A DNA stretch of 33,718 bases from assembly GCA_944324255.1 (NCBI GenBank), contig CALUVM010000017.1, forward strand, positions 1-33,718. The letters run 5' to 3'. Shown piece by piece: positions 8,560-15,551 of the stretch. The first letter of the stretch is position 1; each line of letters starts with the position of its first letter. The DNA is from Candidatus Gastranaerophilales bacterium. GTDB lineage: Bacteria > Cyanobacteriota > Vampirovibrionia > Gastranaerophilales > Gastranaerophilaceae. Position numbers and translations under genes: made by a program. The notes beneath the pieces were generated by a model. That model was given only the letters and a program-made list of their open reading frames with translations, was not told the DNA's origin and ran no database searches.

Positions 8560-8791
8560 GCAACATAATTACTATTGTGTTGCAGAAATAAATGAAATTG
8601 GCGCAGGGTACAGGTTTTGGAATTGAGAAAAGGTGATGCGGGAATTTGTTTCAAAATAATTGCGTAAGCCTCTGCTGTTGTATATTCAGGAAATAAATTT
8701 GTCTGCGCAGTTTTATAAATTGTAAAACTTGTACAAACAAATAGCTGTATGCTATCATGGATAAACAGCAACATAATAGTAATTATGTTGC
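8560..8791. mobile_element. 232-bp palindrome-ended interspersed repeat (MITE-like)
   Basis: The element is bounded by two 24-bp imperfect palindromes, 8560-8583 and 8768-8791 (both GCAACATAAT...GTTGC). The right end is the reverse complement of the left end with one mismatch, so they act as terminal inverted repeats. The first ~150 bp align without gaps to 33566 onward, showing this is a dispersed family. No transposase is present. The right part contains the likely promoter of the downstream acyltransferase gene. A MITE-like or REP/BIME-like nature is inference from form. A minus-strand reading frame across it (8517-8903) does not look like a real gene. Confidence 0.7.
8729..8758 (+). promoter_or_regulatory. 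Sigma70-type promoter inside the repeat element
   Basis: TTGTAC (8729-8734), an 18-bp spacer, then TGC-TATCAT with hexamer 8753-8758. The predicted transcript start, about 8765-8768, is where the right-hand palindrome begins, so the mRNA would open with a hairpin (8768-8791). Confidence 0.5.
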
Positions 8792-8817
8792 GTTTTATCT
8801 GTAAACGGGGAAGGACA

Positions 8818-9807
8818 ATGAATAAGAATCGGTTGGGATTGAGGATTTTGGAACTTTTAGAAAAATATAAAAATAAAAAAATAATGTTTTGGGGTGCCAG
8901 CAAATTTCTAAAAGAGTTTATAAGAAAACAGGACTTAAGTTGTTATAATATAGAAGGCATTATTGATAAGGATGATAATAAGTGGGGAACTTTATGGGAA
9001 GGTTATACTGTTTATTCTCCAAAATCTATTATAGATAAAAGTAATGTTTGTATAATTTCTTCAATTGCAAATAATGCTGAAAAAGCCCAGCAGGGAATTA
9101 AAAGCTTTCTTGAATTTATTAATAATAAGGATATCTTTCTTGCAGAGAATGTATTTTATAAAGAAGATATGCTTAAAGCTTTTACAAGTAATCATCTTTA
9201 TATAATTGATAAAAGCGGAAACTCTTACGAAGTATCATATATCCCCGGACTTGAGGTTGTATGGTCGGGAGCTGACAATGTAATTAAAATATACAGTGAT
9301 ACTCTGCCTAAAATAAAGAATACCAGAATTTATTGCGATAATAATGATTCGGAAGTTAGTATAGGATATGGCTGTGATATAATGAATTTTTGTATCTATA
9401 TCAAAGGCGACAAATCCACACTTAATATTGGAGATTGTTTTACGGTTCAAGGCGGGAAAATTATTTTAGGCGGTGAAAGCGGTACGAAAGTTACTATAGG
9501 TAACGACTGTATGTTTGCGGGAGAAGTTTATATAAAGAGTTCTGATTCTCATACGGTCTATGATAATTCTACCCGAGAAGCAATAAATATTCCGGATGCT
9601 GTGCACATAGGCAATCATGTTTGGCTGGGTTACGGGGTTAGCGTACTTAAAAATTCTATGATTCCTGATAATTCTGTTGTTGCCGCAAGAAGTGTTGTTA
9701 ATAAAAAGTTTGATGAACAAAATGTTGTTCTTGCAGGTGTTCCGGCTAAAGTTGTTAAAAAGAATATTAATTGGCACAGAGTTAATACGGAAGATTATGT
9801 AAAATGA
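8818..9807 (+). CDS. Hexapeptide-repeat O-acyltransferase
   Basis: 329 residues from ATG 8818, chosen because GGGGAAGGA lies directly upstream; an earlier in-frame ATG (8749) would lie inside the repeat and overlap the promoter. The N-terminal ~110 residues (KKIMFWGASKFLKEFI, then IEGIIDKDDNKWG and SNVCIISSIAN) resemble the Rossmann-like N-domain of sugar-modifying acyltransferases such as the PglD type. From about residue 180 a left-handed beta-helix follows (VSIGYGCDIMNFCIYI, LNIGDC, VTIGNDCMFAG), ending in the conserved acetyltransferase block: SSDSHTVYD with its likely catalytic His, VHIGNHVWLGYGVSVLKN, then NSVVAARSVV and VLAGVPAKVVKKN. Probably acetyl-CoA-dependent O-acetylation of a surface polysaccharide or its sugar precursor. 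No glycosyltransferase is adjacent, so the substrate is open. Confidence 0.85.
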   Translation: MNKNRLGLRILELLEKYKNKKIMFWGASKFLKEFIRKQDLSCYNIEGIIDKDDNKWGTLWEGYTVYSPKSIIDKSNVCIISSIANNAEKAQQGIKSFLEFINNKDIFLAENVFYKEDMLKAFTSNHLYIIDKSGNSYEVSYIPGLEVVWSGADNVIKIYSDTLPKIKNTRIYCDNNDSEVSIGYGCDIMNFCIYIKGDKSTLNIGDCFTVQGGKIILGGESGTKVTIGNDCMFAGEVYIKSSDSHTVYDNSTREAINIPDAVHIGNHVWLGYGVSVLKNSMIPDNSVVAARSVVNKKFDEQNVVLAGVPAKVVKKNINWHRVNTEDYVK

Positions 9808-9866
9808 AATAATATTTTTTAAGAAATTAGTTGATTTGTCAGTACTTATGTTTTAAGTTTAATCAC

Positions 9867-9895
9867 TTGCGGCTTGCTGCATTGTCTGTTATCAT
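9867..9895 (+). promoter_or_regulatory. Sigma70-type promoter for the HNH-like gene
   Basis: TTGCGG (9867-9872), a 17-bp spacer, then TGT-TATCAT with hexamer 9890-9895. AAGGAAGAG (9900-9908) is the ribosome-binding site for ATG 9917. Confidence 0.6.
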
Positions 9896-9916
9896 GAATA
9901 AGGAAGAGCAGATTTT

Positions 9917-10948
9917 ATGCCGAAAAAGAAATTAAAACACATAACCCCGCAAAATTATTTAAAATACTATTATGACATCCCTTATGAGGGCAAGACTTCT
10001 GCCGGCAAGCCGCTTAGAAAACTCAAAGGAATTACCTGCCCATATCGTGGAATAAAGATTATTCCGAGTGAAAATATAAAGGGGTTTGAAAAGCAGCTGG
10101 CAAAATGTAAAACTGCAAAAGACGGGGTTGAACTTTTATCCAACTATTATGAAAACATGCTTCCCGTAGAAAAAGCTATTTTTGCAATATTCAGGGATTT
10201 CGTTTTGATAAATCCCGAGGATAATCTTCAAAACTGCCTCCAGATGATTAAGACAAACTGCTTAACCCGACTAAAATTAGAAGAGATGGAAGTTTTGGAT
10301 GATGTGGACAGGCTTACAAGAAAATTATCCCCCCAGACAGCTTTGAAAATAAGGACAAAAACAACCAGATGCAGACAGATAATTTTAAGCAGCTCTTCAA
10401 AAGATACTTTTAAACGTAAAATTTTCTTGAGTTCATTGGAAGAAATTATTCCGCACGAAAATGAGAGGGAAATTTTTAATGATATAAAAAACAAGGCTCT
10501 GTTTCTTCCTACGTCCGAAAGCAGCAGAAATGCATTTGTCGTAAAGTATTCTAAACGCAGCCAGACAGAAATTATTCGACGTATATTTATAGCTTCTACT
10601 GCTTCTATTGAACATGTTGTACCTGCATCAAAAGGCGGATTGAATACAATAGGGAATTTTCTTCTGACTTCGGCAAGCGGAAACCGTTACAGAGAAAATA
10701 TGCCTCTTCCGGAATATATAAAAAGATATCCTAAAATTCCGGTATATATGCAAAAATACATTGATGATATTATAAATGAAATACATAACGGACTCTTGCA
10801 GGGAAATGAAACCTACCCTTATAAGATTAAACAAAAACTCTTTGAAGAGTCCGAGGGCAGAATTATGATAAGCCTTTCAAAATACAAGTATACTGAAGAA
10901 GAAGCTGCTCAGGCAGTAGAAGCTTATGAAAACCGGTATAAAAAATAA
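9917..10948 (+). CDS. HNH-endonuclease-like protein with lost zinc ligands
   Basis: 343 residues, basic. The C-terminal third carries an HNH-type core: Glu232-His233-VVPASKGGLN, Asn247 and Asn256 (GNRYRENMP). The places where HNH proteins usually have CxxC pairs are altered: near the N-terminus Cys41-Pro-Tyr-Arg44 (ITCPYRG, expected CPYCG) and before Asn256 Ser252-Ala-Ser-Gly255 (expected CxxCN). Catalytic-type His/Asn are thus kept while the structural zinc site looks lost. The long middle (about residues 50-225) is mainly helical and charged and matches no family I can name. I recall paralogous proteins with the start NxxKYYYxIPYEG...CPYCG in Gastranaerophilales genomes, but cannot verify. 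Whether it still cuts DNA is uncertain. Flanked by its own promoters, not in a defence cluster. Confidence 0.65.
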   Translation: MPKKKLKHITPQNYLKYYYDIPYEGKTSAGKPLRKLKGITCPYRGIKIIPSENIKGFEKQLAKCKTAKDGVELLSNYYENMLPVEKAIFAIFRDFVLINPEDNLQNCLQMIKTNCLTRLKLEEMEVLDDVDRLTRKLSPQTALKIRTKTTRCRQIILSSSSKDTFKRKIFLSSLEEIIPHENEREIFNDIKNKALFLPTSESSRNAFVVKYSKRSQTEIIRRIFIASTASIEHVVPASKGGLNTIGNFLLTSASGNRYRENMPLPEYIKRYPKIPVYMQKYIDDIINEIHNGLLQGNETYPYKIKQKLFEESEGRIMISLSKYKYTEEEAAQAVEAYENRYKK

Positions 10949-10953
10949 TTTTT

Positions 10954-10962
10954 TGATATAAT
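10954..10962 (+). promoter_or_regulatory. Extended -10 promoter, predicted leaderless mRNA
   Basis: TGA-TATAAT, hexamer 10957-10962, only 7 nt before ATG 10970. No Shine-Dalgarno sequence lies between, and the signal peptide starts directly at this ATG, so the start is well fixed. No -35 is recognisable. Confidence 0.6.
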
Positions 10963-10969
10963 TTTAATT

Positions 10970-12271
10970 ATGAAAAGATTTGTTTTAACGGCAATTTCTC
11001 TGCTATTAATCAGCTCTGCTGTTTTAGCTGAACCGGAAGTTAAAAAAGTTTATCTTGATGAAGCAATTGAAGCCGCAATTGAAAATAATATTGATTTACA
11101 GGCTGCAAAATTAGAAAGGGATATTGCGCAGAATAATATTAAAACAGCAAAACGGTGGCAAAATCCTTCTTTTGATGCGTTTTATTTTCTTGGTGCAGCA
11201 GGAAGAAGCGAGCCAAAACAGCTTGGAGCCAGTGAGAATATAGAAATTGCCAAGCGTAAAGCAAGAAAAAATCTTGCGGAATCAAATTTAAAACTGGTAG
11301 AAAAAAATATTGATTATGCGGTTTTTGATTTAAAAATGGATGTAAGAGAGGCATATATAAATCTGGTTGCTTCAAAATCTATTTTATATACTCTGGAGCA
11401 GCAAAAAGAATTACAGGAAGAACTTTTAAGTATTGCAAAAAGCAGGGTTAAATCGCACAGTGCTCCGGATATTGATGAAATGCAGGCAGAAATTGCTCTG
11501 AACCAGATGATTACTCAGGTAAATTCTGCAAGGGTAAGTGTTAAAAAGGCTCAGGCAGAATTCAATAAAGTTATTAATAATCCGCTTGATATAGTTTATG
11601 ACAGTCAGGATAGATTGTTTACTGAAGAAAATAATTTTGAAGAGATGATGACCCCGCCTCCGGACTATAAATTTCCCGACTTTTCTCTGATTGTAGAAAA
11701 GGCTGTAAAAAACCGGTTCGATATTCAGATTGCAAAGCAGGAAATTGATGTTGCGGAAAAAAACTTGACGGTTGTTTCAAGACAAAGAATCCCTGACTTA
11801 CAGATTTCGGGCGGCTATGCTTATCAGCTGGGCTCTTACTCAGACAGCGGGAATTTTAATAACGGAGCCTATGCGGGAGCCAGTCTTGTTAATATTCCGT
11901 TATTTTACAATTACTCTCCTGAAATCCAGAACGCTGCTCTGAAGGTTCAGCAAGCGGAATTGAAATATAATTCCGTAAAAAATAAAGCTGTAAAAGATAT
12001 TTCAGCCGCTTATGACAGATTTTTAACAGCAGCTGATAACCTTAATCATTATGAGAAAAAGATAATAACGGATTCGGAATCTCTTATTGAAACATCAAAA
12101 GACAGTTATGAAGCAGGAAAGTCCGATATAACAGCCCTGATTGTTATGAAACAATCCTATAAGTCTATTATTATAGGATATTCACAAGCCCTTGCCGAAT
12201 ATTATAACAGCTGGACAAATTTTCTGCGTGAAATTAATGATGATGACTTTAACCTTGCGGAAGATTTATAA
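10970..12271 (+). CDS. TolC-family outer-membrane efflux protein
   Basis: 433 residues. Residues 1-20 are a clean signal peptide (MKRFVLTAISLLLISSAVLA before EPE). Two OEP repeats follow: VYLDEAIEAAIENNIDLQAA near residue 27 and FSLIVEKAVKNRFDIQIAKQEIDVA near residue 240. YFLGAAGRSEPKQLGASENI followed by EIAKRKARKNLAES resembles the CusC/CzcC-like branch, where QxxxIxGKR is usual. Long coiled-coil helices (AQAEFNKVIN, YDRFLTAADNLNHYEKK) build the periplasmic tunnel, and the tail YEAGKSDITALIVMKQSYKS is typical of the family. It forms the outer-membrane exit of an efflux or secretion system. No membrane-fusion protein or RND/ABC pump adjoins it, so its partners lie elsewhere. Only ~30% similar by eye to the protein at 3857; not a recent duplicate. 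Confidence 0.88.
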   Translation: MKRFVLTAISLLLISSAVLAEPEVKKVYLDEAIEAAIENNIDLQAAKLERDIAQNNIKTAKRWQNPSFDAFYFLGAAGRSEPKQLGASENIEIAKRKARKNLAESNLKLVEKNIDYAVFDLKMDVREAYINLVASKSILYTLEQQKELQEELLSIAKSRVKSHSAPDIDEMQAEIALNQMITQVNSARVSVKKAQAEFNKVINNPLDIVYDSQDRLFTEENNFEEMMTPPPDYKFPDFSLIVEKAVKNRFDIQIAKQEIDVAEKNLTVVSRQRIPDLQISGGYAYQLGSYSDSGNFNNGAYAGASLVNIPLFYNYSPEIQNAALKVQQAELKYNSVKNKAVKDISAAYDRFLTAADNLNHYEKKIITDSESLIETSKDSYEAGKSDITALIVMKQSYKSIIIGYSQALAEYYNSWTNFLREINDDDFNLAEDL

Positions 12272-12295
12272 CATCATTTTAACAATTTACCTTTG

Positions 12296-12304
12296 TGGTA
12301 TAAT
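12296..12304 (+). promoter_or_regulatory. Extended -10 promoter for the activator-kdsA-aroA set
   Basis: TGG-TATAAT, hexamer 12299-12304. Predicted start near 12311, followed by AGGGAAGGA and ATG 12334. Short gaps downstream (32 bases, then a 1-base overlap) suggest it also serves kdsA and aroA. Confidence 0.6.
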
Positions 12305-12333
12305 AAAGTCATCATAGGGAAGGAAATAAAAAG

Positions 12334-13338
12334 ATGAGTTTAGATGTATATTTAGGTATTGACGTTGGTTCTGTAACTACTAAATTGGCTCTTGTAGATG
12401 AGAAGGGTAAATATATTGATTCATACATGCTGAAAACTGCGGGTAAGCCTGTAGATGCTGTTCAGCACGGCTTGCAGCAGATTATTAAACAGGCACTGTG
12501 TGAATATAATGTTCAGGGGGTAGGAACAACAGGTTCCGGAAGAAACCTTGCGGGTGCACTTGTTGGAGCTGATGTTATTAAAAACGAAATTACTGCTCAT
12601 GCAGTTGCTGCAAGTACAAATATTCCCGGTGTTCAAACAATTCTTGAAATCGGCGGGCAGGATAGTAAAATTATAATTCTTCGTGACGGTATTGTAACGG
12701 ATTTTGCGATGAATACGGTTTGTGCCGCAGGTACGGGAAGCTTTCTAGACCATCAGGCACAGAGATTAAATGTTCCTATTGAAAAATTTGGTGAAACGGC
12801 TCTGAAATCCGAAAACCCTGCCCGTATTGCAGGAAGGTGCGGTGTATTTGCTGAATCTGATTTGATACACAAACAGCAGCTCGGATATCCTGTAGAAGAC
12901 CTTCTCTACGGACTTTGTCAGGCATTGGTCAGAAACTATTTGAGCAACCTCGCTTTAGGTAAAGAACTCCTTCCTACAATATCATTCCAGGGAGGTGTCG
13001 CTACAAATTCCGGTATGGTTAAAGCTTTTGAAGAAGCTTTGAATACAAAGATTGTTGTTCCTCAAAACCACCAGACAATGGGTGCAATAGGTGCCGCACT
13101 GCTTGCTATGGAAAATCATCAATATACTGAAACTCCAACCAAGTTTAAAGGTTGGGAGGTCGGTAATATGAACTTCCAGTCTGTAACCTGCCAGTGCACG
13201 GGATGCTCTAATAACTGCGAAGTTATTACTATCTTAGAAGGAGCTGAACCTGTCGGACATGTAGAAAAAATCGGTGATATCAAAGGCAATATTATTGCAC
13301 GCTGGGGCGGTACCTGCGGAAGATGGGATATTGCTTAA
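12334..13338 (+). CDS. BcrAD/HgdC-family ATPase (2-hydroxyacyl-CoA dehydratase activator type)
   Basis: 334 residues with an ASKHA ATPase fold: YLGIDVGSVTTK (residues 6-17, phosphate 1), VGTTGSGRN, EIGGQDSK (105-112), AAGTGSFLDHQAQRL and FQGGVATN. The cysteines that bridge a [4Fe-4S] cluster between subunits in HgdC-type activators are present: Cys130 (NTVCAAGTG) and Cys169 (GRCGVFAESD). These enzymes inject an electron at low potential, driven by ATP, into a partner dehydratase or benzoyl-CoA reductase; oxygen-sensitive, so it fits an anaerobe. Unusual: the last ~55 residues add five cysteines (Cys286, 288, 291, 295 and 328, in TCQCTGCSNNCEV and GGTCGRW), resembling the linker that follows this domain in large fused activase proteins. 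No dehydratase gene is next to it; kdsA follows 32 bases later. The physiological partner is unknown. Confidence 0.85.
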   Translation: MSLDVYLGIDVGSVTTKLALVDEKGKYIDSYMLKTAGKPVDAVQHGLQQIIKQALCEYNVQGVGTTGSGRNLAGALVGADVIKNEITAHAVAASTNIPGVQTILEIGGQDSKIIILRDGIVTDFAMNTVCAAGTGSFLDHQAQRLNVPIEKFGETALKSENPARIAGRCGVFAESDLIHKQQLGYPVEDLLYGLCQALVRNYLSNLALGKELLPTISFQGGVATNSGMVKAFEEALNTKIVVPQNHQTMGAIGAALLAMENHQYTETPTKFKGWEVGNMNFQSVTCQCTGCSNNCEVITILEGAEPVGHVEKIGDIKGNIIARWGGTCGRWDIA

Positions 13339-13370
13339 GGGGATAGACAGGGGTAAATAAAGGAGTTGAT

Positions 13371-14201
13371 ATGGCTATTATATTAAGAGATTTCGAAATA
13401 GGCGGAGACAAACTTACAATTCTTGCTGGTCCATGCGCTGTTGAGAGCCTTGATATAATGCGCCAAACAGCGGAAGGTTTAAAAAAAGTTTGTGAAAAAC
13501 TTGATATCAACTATGTTTTCAAATGCTCTTATGATAAAGCCAACCGTTCCTCAATAAACTCGTATAGAGGGTTAGGAATGGAAAAGGGGCTTGAATATTT
13601 AGCCCAGATTAAAAAAGAGTTTGACCTTCCGATAGTTACAGATATTCATCTTCCCGAGCATGCTGCAATAGCAGCGGAAGTTGCTGATATCCTTCAGATT
13701 CCGGCTTTTCTCTGCCGCCAGACAGATTTACTTGTGGCTGCTGCGAAGACAGGAAAAATAGTTAATATCAAAAAAGGTCAATTTTTAGCTCCTCAGCAGA
13801 TGAAATCCCTTGTAAAAAAGGTTGAGGACAGCGGTAATAATAAAATTATGCTTACAGACAGAGGGGTAACTTTCGGATACAATAATCTTGTTTCGGATTT
13901 TAGAGCAATACCTATTATGAAGGAATTCGGCTACCCTGTCGTTTTTGATGCAACTCATAGTGTGCAGATGCCTGGTTCTAACGGGGATTCAACCGGCGGG
14001 GACAGAAGATTTGTTCCTGTGCTGGCAAAAGCGGCAATGGCAGCAGGGGCAGATTGTTTATTTTTTGAAATTCATCCAAATCCTGATTGTGCGCTCTGTG
14101 ACGGTCCTAATATGCTTTTCTTAAAAGATGCGGAAAAAGTCTTTGCTACTTGTAAAGCTATTTTTGAAATAGTTAAAAAAGAATCTTTACAGGTGAAATA
14201 A
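13371..14201 (+). CDS. kdsA: 3-deoxy-8-phosphooctulonate (KDO-8-P) synthase
   Basis: 276 residues, full length. It condenses arabinose-5-phosphate with phosphoenolpyruvate to KDO-8-phosphate, the first committed KDO step for lipopolysaccharide, in the cytoplasm. Family blocks: ILAGPCAVES (18-26), FKCSYDKANRSS, GLEYLAQIK, PIVTDIH, DILQIPAFLCRQTDLL, VNIKKGQFLAP, LTDRGVTFGYNN, DATHSVQMPG and FFEIHPNPDCALCDGPNM. Cys22 in GPCAVES, with the His of DATHS and the C-terminal Glu and Asp, marks the metal-dependent class; the metal-free class (E. coli) has Asn at that cysteine. ATG 13371 follows AAGGAG. Its stop overlaps the aroA start by one base (TAATG), so the two are surely co-transcribed and probably translationally coupled. 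Both enzymes use phosphoenolpyruvate. Confidence 0.96.
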   Translation: MAIILRDFEIGGDKLTILAGPCAVESLDIMRQTAEGLKKVCEKLDINYVFKCSYDKANRSSINSYRGLGMEKGLEYLAQIKKEFDLPIVTDIHLPEHAAIAAEVADILQIPAFLCRQTDLLVAAAKTGKIVNIKKGQFLAPQQMKSLVKKVEDSGNNKIMLTDRGVTFGYNNLVSDFRAIPIMKEFGYPVVFDATHSVQMPGSNGDSTGGDRRFVPVLAKAAMAAGADCLFFEIHPNPDCALCDGPNMLFLKDAEKVFATCKAIFEIVKKESLQVK

Positions 14202-15481
14202 TGACTCTGAAAAAAGTCTTAAAAGCATTGAAACCATTAAAAGGTTCAATTATTATCCCTGCTGATAAGTCTATTTCGCATCGTGCTGTTATGCTGGCAG
14301 CTCTGGCTAAAGGTAAAAGCGTTATCAAAAACTTTTCGCAAGGAGCAGATTGTAAGTCTACACTGGAAGTGTTTAAAATGCTTGGAACAGATATAAAGTT
14401 CCAGAGCACGGATACTCTTGAAATTAACGGCGGAATTTTAATCCCGTCATTTAACCCTTACAGATGCGGTAATTCCGGTACAACAATGCGGTTGACATCA
14501 GGCATTCTTGCCGGACAAAAGTTTGATTCAGTTTTAACAGGAGATGAAAGCCTTTCTAAGCGCCCGATGGGCAGAATAATTAAACCGCTGACTCTTATGG
14601 GGGCGTTAATAGATTCTGTTGACGGGCATGCACCGCTTACTATCAGGGGAAAATCTTTAACGGGAATAGATTATATTTCTCCTATAGCCAGTGCTCAGGT
14701 TAAATCTTGTGTTCTTCTTGCCGGTTTAAATGCATCCGGAGTTACTACTTTTGAGGAGCCGGCTCTTTCGAGGGATCATACAGAGAGAATGCTTAAATAT
14801 ATGGGTGCAGAGATTAATATTGAAAGTAACAGAGTTTCCGTAAAAAAATCTGAATTGGCACCTAAGACAATTGAAGTTGTTGGAGATATTTCTTCAGCAG
14901 CATTCTTTATTACAGCAGGGTTAATTGTTAAAGGTTCAGACTTCGTTATAAAAAATGTCGGGATAAATCCTACGAGAGTCGGAATTCTTGATGTCGTTAA
15001 AAGAATGGGCGGAGATGTCGAAGTTTTGAATCATAGAATTATATCCGGCGAGGATTGTGCGGATATTCGAGTAAAGTACACAGAGGAGCTTCAAGGCTGT
15101 TCAATCGGCGGGGAGGATATTCCGGGATTGATAGATGAACTTCCTGTAATAGCTGTTCTAGCTTCTCAAGCTCAAGGTGAAACATTTGTTTCTGATGCTT
15201 CGGATTTAAGAAATAAAGAATCGGATAGAATTTTCTGTCTTGTTAAAGAACTAAGAAAAATAGGGGTTGATATTGAAGAAACTCCGGATGGTTTTATAGT
15301 TCGTGGAAAAACTCTTCTGAAAGGCGGGGAAGAGTTGGAATCTTATCATGACCACAGGCTTGCAATGAGTTTTTATATAGCAGGTCTTGTTTGCAGAGAA
15401 GAAATTCTGATAAACGGGTTTGAGTGGACAAAAATTTCTTTTCCGGAATTTGAAAAATTGTTTTCCGTTTTATCGGACTAA
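14201..15481 (+). CDS. aroA: 5-enolpyruvylshikimate-3-phosphate synthase
   Basis: 426 residues, normal length. Transfers enolpyruvyl from PEP to shikimate-3-phosphate, the sixth shikimate-pathway step toward chorismate. Active-site blocks are complete: ADKSISHR (21-28), GNSGTTMR (90-97), RPMGR (121-125), SAQVKS (164-169), RDHTERML, GEDIPGLIDELP with catalytic Asp312, NKESDR with Glu340, and the late YHDHRLAMSF. GNSGTT keeps the glycine found in ordinary enzymes at the PEP-proximal loop. Starts one base inside the kdsA stop codon and is followed by a hairpin terminator, so it closes the 12334-15481 transcription unit. Confidence 0.96.
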   Translation: MTLKKVLKALKPLKGSIIIPADKSISHRAVMLAALAKGKSVIKNFSQGADCKSTLEVFKMLGTDIKFQSTDTLEINGGILIPSFNPYRCGNSGTTMRLTSGILAGQKFDSVLTGDESLSKRPMGRIIKPLTLMGALIDSVDGHAPLTIRGKSLTGIDYISPIASAQVKSCVLLAGLNASGVTTFEEPALSRDHTERMLKYMGAEINIESNRVSVKKSELAPKTIEVVGDISSAAFFITAGLIVKGSDFVIKNVGINPTRVGILDVVKRMGGDVEVLNHRIISGEDCADIRVKYTEELQGCSIGGEDIPGLIDELPVIAVLASQAQGETFVSDASDLRNKESDRIFCLVKELRKIGVDIEETPDGFIVRGKTLLKGGEELESYHDHRLAMSFYIAGLVCREEILINGFEWTKISFPEFEKLFSVLSD

Positions 15482-15483
15482 AG

Positions 15484-15510
15484 ACAGACAATTAGTCTGT
15501 TTTTACTTTT
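15484..15510 (+). terminator. Rho-independent terminator after aroA
   Basis: ACAGAC (15484-15489), loop AATTA, GTCTGT (15495-15500), then a T-rich tail (TTTTTACTTTT) to 15510. The stem is short (6 bp) but perfect and starts three bases after the aroA stop. Confidence 0.7.
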
Positions 15511-15521
15511 AAATTTGAGCA

Positions 15522-15533
15522 TGGTATTATAAT
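15522..15533 (+). promoter_or_regulatory. Extended -10 promoter for the phosphohexomutase
   Basis: TGG-TATTAT (hexamer 15525-15530) overlapping TATAAT (15528-15533). AGGAAGGGA at about 15540-15548 is the ribosome-binding site for ATG 15552. It lies immediately after the aroA terminator. Confidence 0.55.
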
Positions 15534-15551
15534 GCTAAAAGGAAGGGATTT

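Noticed and set aside
8517-8903. Minus-strand frame across the repeat element, with a similar one at 33502-33702
   Set aside because: The two peptides are alike only because the DNA repeats are alike; identity is no higher at protein than at DNA level, and no start signal is seen.
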